Numbered from the stretch's first letter, positions 51,706 to 59,136 are shown. The stretch: 64,000 bases of DNA from Montanilutibacter psychrotolerans (GCF_003719825.1 NZ_RIBS01000002.1:434001-498000); one strand, 5' to 3'. Numbers and translations are program-made. The notes: generated by a model from the sequence alone, not told the origin.

Positions 51706-52530
51706 ATGCCTAACAAATCGTTCCGGTTTCCGCCGTGGGCTCTATATGCGTTGGTCGTCGCAGTTGCAGCGATTGCTCTAGTCTTGTTCGCTAGCGACGG
51801 CTCATTCGAAGCAAAGGATGTGGCAGCCGGACTGTTCGCTCTATTCGGAACGTTTGCTGGCGCCTTGCTTGCCTTTCGGTTGGAGGAAAATAGAGAAAAG
51901 GCGAGGGAAGTTCGCGCACAGAAGACGGCGCTCAATCGTGCGCTGCTGGTACTCGGCTTTCATCACAACGAAATACGAACCTTTCGAAACCTTATTGCTC
52001 CCCACAGGACCGACATAGAGTTGGCGTTCAATCTCCCGGCGTCGCAGCCCCCCGAACAGATCGACATGCGGCAGAAGTTCGATGAGTTGGACTTCCTTCT
52101 GGATTCGAGCGCGCCGCAAGTTCTATTTGATCTAATCATCGAGCAGGAACGGTTCGATCAGGCGTTGCAGGCGGTGAGGCAGCGGAACGAGTTCTATGTC
52201 CGTGAAGTGCAGCCAGTATTTGCGGCGCAGGGGTTGAATAACCGCCGTGTATCGATGGCAGAGCTGAAATCAAAGCTTGGGGAGTACTTGTTCGGCGGCG
52301 CATTGCAGGGAGCTGAGACCATTCGTGAGCATATTGAAGGAAGCAACGAAAGTATCCCCGTAGCCGTTGAGAAGCTGCGCAAAGTCGCTAAAGAGTTGTT
52401 CCCGGACGAGAAGTTCTTGATGTTCGAGAAGGTGTTGCTGCCCCATGAAATAGCCGAAGAGGCAGCGAAAGCGAAGGCTGCGACCGAGACGAGCGGGTTC
52501 GGGGCTACCCCGGCGCGGGTCGAAGAGTAG
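51706..52530 (+). CDS. Two-TM membrane-anchored protein of unknown function (274 aa)
   Basis: Two N-terminal transmembrane segments (ALYALVVAVAAIALVLFA, ~12-29, and VAAGLFALFGTFAGALLAF, ~39-57) are followed by a charged helical cytoplasmic domain (LEENREKAREVRAQKTALNR) and LVLGFHHNEIRTFRNLI. It has lower GC and more mixed codon use than neighbours, which suggests acquisition. It lies just left of the tRNA-Leu direct repeat and could be part of an older defence or prophage island. A 9-G tract runs up to 3 nt before ATG 51706. No domain recognised. Confidence 0.65.
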   Translation: MPNKSFRFPPWALYALVVAVAAIALVLFASDGSFEAKDVAAGLFALFGTFAGALLAFRLEENREKAREVRAQKTALNRALLVLGFHHNEIRTFRNLIAPHRTDIELAFNLPASQPPEQIDMRQKFDELDFLLDSSAPQVLFDLIIEQERFDQALQAVRQRNEFYVREVQPVFAAQGLNNRRVSMAELKSKLGEYLFGGALQGAETIREHIEGSNESIPVAVEKLRKVAKELFPDEKFLMFEKVLLPHEIAEEAAKAKAATETSGFGATPARVEE

Positions 52531-52606
52531 CCCACCATTGCCGGGCAAAAGGGTCGATGAAGGTCGCACCTGCCGCCCGTAGCGCTCTGTAGCGAAGCTA
52601 CTGGAT

Positions 52607-52684
52607 GCGGGTGGTGATCGAACTGCGAAACAAAAGGGCTAGGCCGTGAGGTCTAGCCCTTTGTTCTATCTGGTACCGGAGGTG
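52607..52684. repeat. Left attachment-site copy (att, with tRNA-Leu 3' end and terminator)
   Basis: Shares with the right copy the block ACAAAAGGGCTAGGCCGTGA, the complete terminator hairpin and the 14-bp core TGGTACCGGAGGTG (52671-52684). Overall I estimate ~80-85% identity from reading. To its right the sequence enters phage terminase coding DNA, where the tRNA body is at the other copy. Confidence 0.8.
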
Positions 52685-52935
52685 AAGGCCGAGCTAGTCA
52701 GCAAGCTTCAAGCGCTGCTCAACAACAGCCACCTGAAAGTCTCGCGCTCGCTGCCTGACGCTCTGGTGCTTGTGCGCGAGCTGCAGGACTTCCGCGTGCG
52801 GTACACCGGGGAGGCCAACGCCACGTTCAATGCTAAGGGGTGCACGATGACCTGGTCCTTGCGCTGGCGCTGGCCGTGTTCGGTCTGTCGCGGTCGAAGC
52901 CTGCCACTTACGTGAAGTTGGTGAAGCTGCGCTAG
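52685..52935 (+). pseudogene. Frameshifted 3' fragment of a phage terminase large subunit
   Basis: The first frame reads KAELVSKLQALLNNSHLKVS and LVRELQDFRVRYTGEANATF, and then must shift frame in the G-run at 52837-52840 to continue as VHDDLVLALALAVFGLSRSK, ending at TAG 52933. HDDLVLALALA is the end of the terminase nuclease domain. One missing G explains the shift; a sequencing error cannot be excluded. The N-terminal part is replaced by the attachment repeat. Its stop overlaps the Cap15-like gene's stop in CTAG on opposite strands. Confidence 0.72.
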
Positions 52936-53558
52936 TCGAGATTCCGCTTTGCGTCCTCGTAGCGGGAGTACACGGTTGGGACGCGACCTTCAAAAGTCAT
53001 CCGCCCGACGGTGCGCCTGTCGGTCCAGTACTCAGCGGTCATAGATTCAGGCTTGTACTTCGCACCGTGTGTGGAGATCGTCGCTGCGCCAACGTGTCGC
53101 TCGCTCCGTACGCCGCGAAGTTCGACGCCGGGAGTGTTGGCATAGACGACAGAGACATCGAAGCGGTTTCCGCAGGGCGTCGGCTCGATAGCATGGGCAA
53201 GCAAGCAGGATTCCGACTCGGGCGTCATTAGGTGAATTTGTAGCTCGCTCAAAGTCTGGGCGATGCCGGCGTATGCAGTAATGGGCGGGATCCTCTGGCC
53301 AGTTTCCGGCCACTCCGACTGTATAGTCACCTTCCATGTTCCGCGAAGGTCGGGGCGATTGAACAGCCATCCTTGAAAGATTCGGAATGGCCATAGCACG
53401 TATTCCATCGCAAGCGCGACAACGACGAGCACGCCGACCACTGTGGTAAACGGCGCAAGGTGCTCCCATGAAACATGTGTTCCCTGGAGGCAAAGCACCG
53501 CGCCCCATGCGGCGGTTGCGACGGCTAGCGCTACAGTAATTTGGATGCGCGTAAACAT
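52932..53558 (-). CDS. cap15: Cap15-like CBASS effector: two TM helices plus beta-barrel (208 aa)
   Basis: Two transmembrane segments (ITVALAVATAAWGAVLCL, ~7-24, and PFTTVVGVLVVVALAMEYVL, ~36-55) precede an all-beta domain starting LRGTWKVTIQSEWPE (~71) and running to the end (EYWTDRRTVGRMTFEGRVP). This is the S-2TM-beta/Cap15 layout: two membrane helices plus a cyclic-nucleotide-binding barrel. Family knowledge: after phage infection the CD-NTase product binds the barrel, and the protein oligomerises and disrupts the inner membrane. It follows the nucleotidyltransferase with a 3-nt gap, so the two are co-translated. GC content is below that of the window. Confidence 0.83.
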   Translation of the reverse strand: MFTRIQITVALAVATAAWGAVLCLQGTHVSWEHLAPFTTVVGVLVVVALAMEYVLWPFRIFQGWLFNRPDLRGTWKVTIQSEWPETGQRIPPITAYAGIAQTLSELQIHLMTPESESCLLAHAIEPTPCGNRFDVSVVYANTPGVELRGVRSERHVGAATISTHGAKYKPESMTAEYWTDRRTVGRMTFEGRVPTVYSRYEDAKRNLD

Positions 53559-53561
53559 CGC

Positions 53562-54446
53562 TCATGCAATCCCGATGTACTTGCGGGCGCGATCTACGAA
53601 GGCTTCAAATTGCTTGCGCTTCGCGTCACTACCGGCGAGTAGATACTTCAACTCGCTGACCTCGCCCCATTCCTTGCAGCGTTCCATGCTCGCCAAGTAG
53701 AACGACAGGTGATTCAGTACGTCGGACACGTCGCCGAACCAGGTGTCATTCGTGAAGCAGGTATTCGGAGCGTTCCAAGCGAGGCATTCGACGTTAAAAC
53801 CCTTGAGCGGTTTCGCTTCGGAGATTCCTTCCTCGTCCATGATGTTGCGCAGCTTCTTAATAATGCGAACAACGCCGCGATATGCCCGGCCGGTGTCGTC
53901 GTTCTTTTGCTTCCCGTTCGTGTAGTGCTGCTCGGGCCAGTTAATGATCCTGCCGCCAGAATCGGGCCGCAGCTCCGTGCCACTGATGTAGCTTCCGCTC
54001 TTGCTGTAACGGCGGTGCTCGAAAACCGGAACCACGTCTGCATCGACGCGGTAGCTGTTCTCGTGGATGTCGAATGCCTTGTCGCCGCGTGTTACGTGGT
54101 CAGCACCCAAGTAGTCAGTCAGGGCCTTACCAATGTCATTCTTGTACTCGGTGTAGGTGTACGTGGCCGCCGAGTTGCCAAAGTCCTCGCGCTTGGTTCC
54201 CTCGGGGTAGTGCGCGAAGAAAGTGTCGCCGGTGTAAAGAACTGCGATATCCACGTCGCTGTCCTGCCTGACGTTTACACGGTTGCGGTAGGAGCCTTGA
54301 ACAAACACCTTAGTGACAGATGCCACCTTCGGGCTTGCGGCGAGGGCCTTCTTAATCGCCGTAATGGAGTGCTCGATCTTGTCGCTTTCGGTCTGGCTTG
54401 GGGCCTGCGCCCACGTGGCAAAACGGTCGTTCAGTGCCGCGCTCAT
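53562..54446 (-). CDS. CD-NTase (CBASS cyclic-oligonucleotide synthase, 294 aa)
   Basis: The active site is FVQGSYRNR (residues 48-56) followed by DSDVDIAVL (Asp64 and Asp66), with a third acidic residue in RVDADVVPV (Asp135/137); the helical domain ends GSDAKRKQFEAFVDRARKYI. This matches the cGAS/DncV-like nucleotidyltransferases of CBASS. Catalytic residues look intact. ATG 54446 is chosen because GGGGA precedes it; an upstream frame to 54506 lacks a good site. The two-gene operon with a 2TM/barrel effector and no Cap2/Cap3 or HORMA/TRIP13 genes is a minimal (type I) CBASS. The nucleotide product cannot be predicted. Confidence 0.88.
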   Translation of the reverse strand: MSAALNDRFATWAQAPSQTESDKIEHSITAIKKALAASPKVASVTKVFVQGSYRNRVNVRQDSDVDIAVLYTGDTFFAHYPEGTKREDFGNSAATYTYTEYKNDIGKALTDYLGADHVTRGDKAFDIHENSYRVDADVVPVFEHRRYSKSGSYISGTELRPDSGGRIINWPEQHYTNGKQKNDDTGRAYRGVVRIIKKLRNIMDEEGISEAKPLKGFNVECLAWNAPNTCFTNDTWFGDVSDVLNHLSFYLASMERCKEWGEVSELKYLLAGSDAKRKQFEAFVDRARKYIGIA

Positions 54447-54530
54447 GGATTCCCCTTCAAGTTGGAAACTCCCCAGTCGATACGGATTGTGACGGCCGTC
54501 ACCCATTTCAAGAGCCGCCCCGACTTGCCC

Positions 54531-54746
54531 CTAAGCCCGAACCGTCAAGCGCTTACCTGTGGCGACGATCTCAAAGGTTTCGTCGTCTATGCGGTTTAGT
54601 GCGCCGCCGCCCGTGAGGAGGTACGAGGGCAGACCTTCGATGCGCCCATTTGGATCGCTAAGGTCGCCAGTGCTGATAAAGCTGCGGCGGACGTGGACGC
54701 TGTAGCGGTTGCCCTCGTCGTCGTAGGCGTCGAAGTTGTCTGGCAT
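54531..54746 (-). CDS. Small conserved-looking protein, unknown function (71 aa)
   Basis: Short acidic protein: NFDAYDDEGNRYSVHVRRSF, then PSYLLTGGGALNRIDDETFE and IVATGKRLTVRA. The regular pattern, with a Gly-rich turn and a C-terminal GALNRIDDETFEIVATG block, looks like a genuine fold rather than a shadow. It is upstream of and co-oriented with the CD-NTase (84 nt gap) inside the island. I do not recognise a function. An upstream in-frame extension to 54944 runs over the repeat and is not believed. Confidence 0.6.
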   Translation of the reverse strand: MPDNFDAYDDEGNRYSVHVRRSFISTGDLSDPNGRIEGLPSYLLTGGGALNRIDDETFEIVATGKRLTVRA

Positions 54747-54920
54747 GGCGGTTCTCGCAGTGGGCCAGCCTGTAGCGTGCCAGAGCGGAGTCTCGCAGGC
54801 TGCGACTGTTGCGGGTGTGCGAGTCGGGGCAGCGATCGCAGGCCACCGGGGCCGCAAAATGAGTCGCAGGGCGTGCTTACAGGTCTCGTAGTGCTGTGTA
54901 GTCGAGCCTACGGGCCGCCT

Positions 54921-55002
54921 GCGGGTCGTGATTCGACTGCGCAAAAAACAAAAGGGCTAGGCCGTGAGGCCTAACCCTTTGTTCTAGCTGGTACCGGAGG
55001 TG
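54921..55002. repeat. Right attachment-site copy (att, at the intact tRNA-Leu)
   Basis: Contains the terminator of the tRNA and the 14-bp core (54989-55002) that forms the 3' end of tRNA-Leu. Differences from the left copy include an extended A-run (C-A6) and C/T changes in the stem (CCTAACCC versus TCTAGCCC). Confidence 0.8.
54943..54980 (-). terminator. Rho-independent terminator of tRNA-Leu
   Basis: On the minus strand, a 13-bp stem (AAAGGGTTAGGCC with GGCCTAGCCCTTT, one U-G pair) with a 4-nt loop TCAC is followed by TGTTTTTT. It begins about 9 nt after the tRNA 3' end. A second copy, with a shorter T-tract, lies at the left attachment site. Confidence 0.88.
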
Positions 55003-55074
55003 GGACTCGAACCCACACGCTTTTAAGGGCGGCGGATTTTGAGTCCGCTGCGTCTACCGTTCCGCCACTCCGGC
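54989..55074 (-). tRNA. tRNA-Leu (anticodon CAA)
   Basis: Minus strand, 86 nt including encoded CCA. Acceptor stem GCCGGAG pairs with CTCCGGT (G-U at the end). The anticodon arm is GCGGA-CTCAAAA-TCCGC with anticodon CAA; a long variable arm is typical of tRNA-Leu, and the T-arm is GTGGG TTCGAGT CCCAC. Its 3' end is the integration target of the adjacent element, and the tRNA stays intact at the right boundary. Confidence 0.95.
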
Positions 55075-55124
55075 AGCGGGCGCGCAGTATAGCCGAGCGA
55101 AGGCGCTATGGGCGGCCTGCGTTC

Positions 55125-55577
55125 TCAGAATCCGCCGAAACGTGCCATCGCCGCGGCAAGCACGAAGATCGCCGCGATCAACACCAACTCGAACCGCACC
55201 ACGCGCGCCAGGCCGGCGACGGCGTCTGGGCCTGGTCGGAAGGCCGGATCGATGGTGAGTGCCTTGCGCCAGCGCAGGATGCGCACGGTGGGCAGGATCG
55301 ACAGCAGGCCAACCAGCACGTACGCGCCGAGCTTGGCGTGGAACCACGGGTTGTGCAGATAGAAGTCTTCGCCCTTGATGCCGAAGAACACGCGCAGCAG
55401 GCCCACTACCAGCAGCAGCCCGGCGCACATGCCGTAGCCGGCGTCGAGTCGGGTCAGTCGTTGCAACGTGGCGGTGTCGATCGCGCCGCGCAGCAGCACC
55501 GATTCGGCCACCAGCATCGAGACCAGGGCGAACACCAGCAGGTGATGCCCGGAGGCCATCAACAGGTCGATCAACAT
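55125..55577 (-). CDS. DUF2214 family membrane protein (150 aa)
   Basis: Four hydrophobic helices; characteristic start MLIDLLMASGHHLLVFALVS and conserved RLTRLDAGYGMCAGLLLVVG, FYLHNPWFHAKLGAYVLVGL. Encoded after an ideal ribosome-binding site (AAAAGGAG, 5 nt before ATG 55577). DUF2214 proteins are small inner-membrane proteins of unknown function. It lies 43 nt downstream of the cysteine dioxygenase gene on the same strand and is probably co-transcribed. Confidence 0.85.
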   Translation of the reverse strand: MLIDLLMASGHHLLVFALVSMLVAESVLLRGAIDTATLQRLTRLDAGYGMCAGLLLVVGLLRVFFGIKGEDFYLHNPWFHAKLGAYVLVGLLSILPTVRILRWRKALTIDPAFRPGPDAVAGLARVVRFELVLIAAIFVLAAAMARFGGF

Positions 55578-55620
55578 CGGAACTCCTTTTCCAGTCGGGC
55601 CGGCTCCAGTCGGGCCGGGC

Positions 55621-56217
55621 TCAGCGGGCGTCGTCGGTGCACAGGGTCTTGTCGAGGCGGGTGAACCACTCGCCCTCCTGCGGCACGAACATCGAACAGC
55701 ATGCCATCGGCGCCTTGTAGATGTGCAGCGACACGGCCACCGCATCCGGGTTGGTGTTGCGGATGGTGTGGTACTCGTGTGGCGGGATCAGGCTGCCAGC
55801 GCTCCCGGGGCCGGCGTGCATGCCGCCAGCGGCGCGGAAGCGGAAGCGGTTGCCGTCCTGTTCCAGCAGCTCGTACTGGCAGATCTCCAGCTCGCCGTCC
55901 CACACGCCCTCGACGCACCATAGCCCGCAGTGGTCGTGAACCGGCGTGCCCTGGCCCGGGCCCCAGGTCATCGCCACGACGCTGTAGCCGTGCTCGGGGC
56001 TACGGTACAGCTCGCGCCGTGCGTAGTGGTCCTGCAGTGGCTCGTGCACGCAGTCGGGCAGGCGCACGTCCTTGTCGCGGATCAGGTTGCAGAGGGTGCG
56101 GCGCAGCGCCGCGGTGATGGCGTGTTCGTCGCCCTGTGTCACGGCCGCATCCAGGGCGGCGATGAACTTATCGTGGCCGGGGAATGCGATGTTGGGCAGA
56201 GCGGTTTCGGTATCCAT
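55621..56217 (-). CDS. Cysteine dioxygenase type I
   Basis: Encodes 198 aa, cupin family. It converts L-cysteine to cysteine sulfinate using O2 and a non-haem iron. The iron-binding histidines are His94 and His96 (TPVHDHCGLWCVEG) and His150 (PPHEYHTIRN). The GPGQGTPVHDH and GLWCVEGVWDG motifs match bacterial CDO. ATG 56217. It is the first gene of a two-gene unit with DUF2214. Confidence 0.9.
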   Translation of the reverse strand: MDTETALPNIAFPGHDKFIAALDAAVTQGDEHAITAALRRTLCNLIRDKDVRLPDCVHEPLQDHYARRELYRSPEHGYSVVAMTWGPGQGTPVHDHCGLWCVEGVWDGELEICQYELLEQDGNRFRFRAAGGMHAGPGSAGSLIPPHEYHTIRNTNPDAVAVSLHIYKAPMACCSMFVPQEGEWFTRLDKTLCTDDAR

Positions 56218-56364
56218 GCCCGTAGTTTAGGCCCTCACATGCATTTCGGTATGGGGCTTATGACAAATTGCGATGACGTGCGGGTGCGCATGGTCGCTGG
56301 CGTGACGCGCGCGCGTCGCTCGCGTCCAGGTCTGACGCGGGCGGGGCAGGCCTAGACTGGTCGC

Positions 56365-56961
56365 ATGCCGTCATCCGACTCCACCGCCCAACCCGGCCGG
56401 ACCGGGCATAGCGTCGTCCCGGCGCGCGGCGTGCAGCGGCTGTTTTTCGCGTTGTGGCCAGACGAGGCGACTCGCATGGCGATCCATGCCGAGGCGATGC
56501 GACTGCAGCAAGCGCGGGCGCCCGGCGGCCGGTGGATCGACCGTCACCGCTATCACATGACGCTGCAATTCCTTGGCGACTTCGCGTCGGTGCCGCCGTC
56601 GCTGATGGGTGCGGCACTTGCCGCCGGGGGCCACGTGCGCGCGCCGGCGTTCGAATTCGTGCTCGATGTGGCCGGCAGTTTCGGCAAGCTCTGGTGGCTG
56701 GGGTGCGACGCGATGCCCGATGGCCTGGCACTGTTGTGGCAGCAGCTTGGCGCCGCACTGGAAAGCCAAGGGGTGCGCCCGCGATCGGAGCACGGGCTGA
56801 CACCGCATGTGACGGTGATGCGCCATGGCGACCGCGCATTGCGCGCGACGCCGATTGCGCCGTTGCCGTGGGCCGTGTCCCGTTTCGTGCTGATTCGCAG
56901 CGAGCAGGGCGCGCGCAACGCCTACGACCTGCTCGGCCAGTGGCCGCTCGGCAAGGCCTGA
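56365..56961 (+). CDS. thpR: RNA 2',3'-cyclic phosphodiesterase (LigT/ThpR)
   Basis: Two HxTx motifs form the active site: HMTL (His64) and HVTV (His148), in a 198-aa 2H phosphoesterase. The RLFFALWPDE segment opens the fold. Family knowledge: hydrolyses 2',3'-cyclic phosphates of RNA. The ~20-residue N-terminal extension may come from an upstream start; family members usually begin close to the RLFFAL block. Confidence 0.88.
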   Translation: MPSSDSTAQPGRTGHSVVPARGVQRLFFALWPDEATRMAIHAEAMRLQQARAPGGRWIDRHRYHMTLQFLGDFASVPPSLMGAALAAGGHVRAPAFEFVLDVAGSFGKLWWLGCDAMPDGLALLWQQLGAALESQGVRPRSEHGLTPHVTVMRHGDRALRATPIAPLPWAVSRFVLIRSEQGARNAYDLLGQWPLGKA

Positions 56962-57025
56962 AGCGCACCCGCAGGTCTCCCACGACGCGCTCGGCCAGGG
57001 CCGGCGCGCCTGCCTGCACCCACCG

Positions 57026-57265
57026 TCAATGCCGCAGATGGAAGTCGGGCGATTCTTCGAGGTGACCGTCTTCGTTCATCACCGCGTAGGCCGATCCGCC
57101 GGCGAACAGCACCGGCTGTGCAGAGCCTTGATCGGGATGGCGGACGAAGCGCAGCTCCCAGCCGAACAGTTCGAGCTCGCGCAGTCGGCGGAGCTGGTCG
57201 GAGTTGAGCTGTGCCCGCAACTGGTACTGGGTGGACGGGTGTTGCCGGCGTTCGTGCATGCTCAT
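57026..57265 (-). CDS. Small conserved hypothetical protein (79 aa)
   Basis: Short soluble protein with a regular pattern: TQYQLRAQLNSDQLRRLREL, then LFGWELRFVRHPDQGSAQPV and FAGGSAYAVMNEDGHLEESP. The central WELRFVR and the D/G-rich end look like a small beta-rich fold seen in related gammaproteobacteria. No function known. It may start at the second methionine (MHERR). Not part of an obvious operon. Confidence 0.65.
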   Translation of the reverse strand: MSMHERRQHPSTQYQLRAQLNSDQLRRLRELELFGWELRFVRHPDQGSAQPVLFAGGSAYAVMNEDGHLEESPDFHLRH

Positions 57266-57506
57266 GCGTCACTCCCGGGGGCGGGGGCCCCTGATTCGTG
57301 ACACGGAGCGCGGCTGGGCAACCGCCCATGCCGGCGTCCGTGATGGCGCCCGGCCGGTGGAGCGGTCGGACTGCGACTGGCGGCGGCTCGCCGTGCTCGG
57401 CGGACTTGTGCGTCGCGCGCACCGTCCGAAGCCGCCATCAGGTAGGCAGAATGGGACGCCTGCCACCTGCTGCTGTCAATTACCGCCCGTCACCGGAGAC
57501 GCGCAC

Positions 57507-58115
57507 ATGGGCCAGCCAGATCCGCGCATCGACGCCTACATCGGCACGTCCGGCGAGTTCGCCCGGCCGATCCTCGCGCACCTGCGCACGCTGGTGCACG
57601 CCAGCTGCCCGCAGGCGGAGGAAACGCTGAAGTGGGGCATGCCGAGTTTCACCTACCGCGGCCGGATCCTGTGCTCGATGGCAGCGTTCAAGCAGCACGC
57701 CACGTTCGGGTTCTGGCAGGGAGCGCTGATCGTGGATGCCGACGGTAACCAAGCCGACGAGGCGATGGGTCAGTTTGGCCGGCTGGCGAAGGTGTCCGAC
57801 CTGCCCGGAAAACGGGTGATGGCCGGATACATCAAGCAGGCTATGGCCTTGATCGACACTGGCGTGAAAACTCCGAAGACGCGCGGCACGACGCCCCGGC
57901 CGCCGCCGGTGGTGCCCGAGGACCTTGCCGCCGCGCTGGCCGCCAATCCCCCTGCCGCAAAGGCATTTGCCGGGTTCGCGCCGGGCCAGCAGCGCGAGTA
58001 TGTCGATTGGATCACCGAGGCCAAACGCGAACAGACCCGGCAGCAGCGCCTGTCCCAGGCGGTCGAGTGGATCGCACAGGGCAAGCTGCGCCATTGGAAG
58101 TACATGGGCTGCTGA
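57507..58115 (+). CDS. DUF1801/YdeI-like protein (202 aa)
   Basis: Starts MGQPDPRIDAYIGTSGEFAR after GGAG. The first half is DUF1801 (ETLKWGMPSFTYRGRILCSM, KQHATFGFWQGALI) and the C-terminal half is the YdeI/OmpD-associated region (PPAAKAFAGFAPGQQREYVD, then QAVEWIAQGKLRHWKYM). Function not established. Isolated gene, convergent with the esterase downstream. Confidence 0.85.
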   Translation: MGQPDPRIDAYIGTSGEFARPILAHLRTLVHASCPQAEETLKWGMPSFTYRGRILCSMAAFKQHATFGFWQGALIVDADGNQADEAMGQFGRLAKVSDLPGKRVMAGYIKQAMALIDTGVKTPKTRGTTPRPPPVVPEDLAAALAANPPAAKAFAGFAPGQQREYVDWITEAKREQTRQQRLSQAVEWIAQGKLRHWKYMGC

Positions 58116-58191
58116 GCGATTTCCCGTGGGGTCGCCCGGTGCGAGCGGCCCGACAAAGCGGCCGGCGCGTGTCGCCCGGGCAGTACCGGCC

Positions 58192-59136
58192 TCAGCGGGC
58201 TCGCGGCGCTGCCGAGCTGGCCGCTTCCGGCGCAAACAGCTTGCGCAGCAGGCCCGGCGAGGCGCTGCGGTAGATGGTGTCGTGGCGCAGGTCCGGGCGC
58301 GGTTCGTGCGACCAGTCCACGCCCTGCGGCGCGTGCTCGGCCAGCGCCTTTGCCAGTGCCGCCGTCTCGGCCTCGATGCCGGGCTCGTTGGCCGAGGTCA
58401 GCAGCAGGCGGTTTTCCAGGCGCGGGTGCGCCTGCAGCCAGGCCGGTGCGGCGCGCAGCAGGGCCTTGTTGTTCCACCACAGGCTCGGGCTGAGTGCGAT
58501 GTATCCGTCGAACAGGGTCGGCTCGGTGAAAAAGGTCTCGACGATGAACAGCCCCGCCAGCGATTCGCCGATGATCGCGGTCTGGCCATCACCGCGTAGG
58601 CGACGATCCGCCTCGGGCATCAGCTCGTCGCGGATGAAGGCGCGGAATGCGGCCGATCCGCCAACCCGCGGCGCGATCGTGCGGTCCTCGGCGACGTGGG
58701 TCGGGCCGGTCATGTCGCGGCGGCGTTCGGTGTTCTCGATGCCGACCAGCAACACCGGCCGCATCTGCCCGGCAAGGATGCCGGCTTCAAGGGTTGCGCT
58801 GACGTGCGGGAAGTCTTCCTCGACGCCGCCATCGGGCATGTACAGCACCGGGTAGCGCGTGTCGGCGGCCTCGTAGCCGGGCGGGGTGTAGACGTTGATG
58901 CGTCGGGTCTCGCCCAGCACCGTCGATTCGATGGTGAACGTCTGGGCCAGCAACGTGCGCGCGGGCGTCGCGTCCGGTGCGGTCTCGCCGGGAACCTGCG
59001 CAACCGATTGCGTGCCCGGCGATGCGGTGACCGCTGACGACGCGGCGTGGGGCGATGCGGCCATGGCCTGCGAGACGGCGATGGCCACGACGGACGCAAC
59101 CAGCAGTCGTGTCGGTACGGAACGGGAATGCGGCAT
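58192..59136 (-). CDS. Exported esterase-D-type alpha/beta hydrolase (314 aa)
   Basis: Signal peptide (LLVASVVAIAVSQAMAA) then an esterase-like domain: INVYTPPGYEAADTRYPVLY, VLLVGIENTERRRDMTGPTH, and nucleophile elbow IGESLAGLF. The motif set is that of the Esterase D/IroE-like family (siderophore ester hydrolases and general feruloyl-type esterases). Asp/His partners likely lie in LLTSANEPGIE and PDLRHDTIYR. The neighbours offer no siderophore context. Confidence 0.82.
   Translation of the reverse strand: MPHSRSVPTRLLVASVVAIAVSQAMAASPHAASSAVTASPGTQSVAQVPGETAPDATPARTLLAQTFTIESTVLGETRRINVYTPPGYEAADTRYPVLYMPDGGVEEDFPHVSATLEAGILAGQMRPVLLVGIENTERRRDMTGPTHVAEDRTIAPRVGGSAAFRAFIRDELMPEADRRLRGDGQTAIIGESLAGLFIVETFFTEPTLFDGYIALSPSLWWNNKALLRAAPAWLQAHPRLENRLLLTSANEPGIEAETAALAKALAEHAPQGVDWSHEPRPDLRHDTIYRSASPGLLRKLFAPEAASSAAPRAR

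Larger units (their letters stand above)
52607..55002. mobile_element. tRNA-Leu-integrated remnant element carrying a two-gene CBASS module
   Basis: Bounded by two ~80-bp direct repeats (52607-52684 and 54921-55002), each containing the tRNA-Leu 3' end (TGGTACCGGAGGTG) and its terminator. The interior (~2.3 kb) holds a frameshifted terminase fragment, the Cap15-like effector, the CD-NTase and a small gene. It has no integrase, recombinase or transposase, so it is not self-mobile as it stands. The layout is that of a tRNA-3'-end integration: the right repeat joins the intact tRNA and the left joins chromosome. Confidence 0.78.

Noticed and set aside
51288-51935. Minus-strand 215-codon frame crossing the start of the two-TM gene
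   Set aside because: It overlaps the plus-strand membrane gene, lacks a domain, and is open on both strands, which is more consistent with a repeat or chance.
52646-52915. An 89-aa plus-strand gene reading through the left att repeat
   Set aside because: Its first residues are the terminator and tRNA end, and its C-terminus is out of frame relative to the terminase family. It is better described as a frameshifted remnant.
53047-53565. A 172-codon frame overlapping the Cap15-like gene
   Set aside because: Starts at the overlapping ATGAGC of the CD-NTase stop region and gives an Arg/Cys-rich translation without membrane helices; a shadow of the effector gene.
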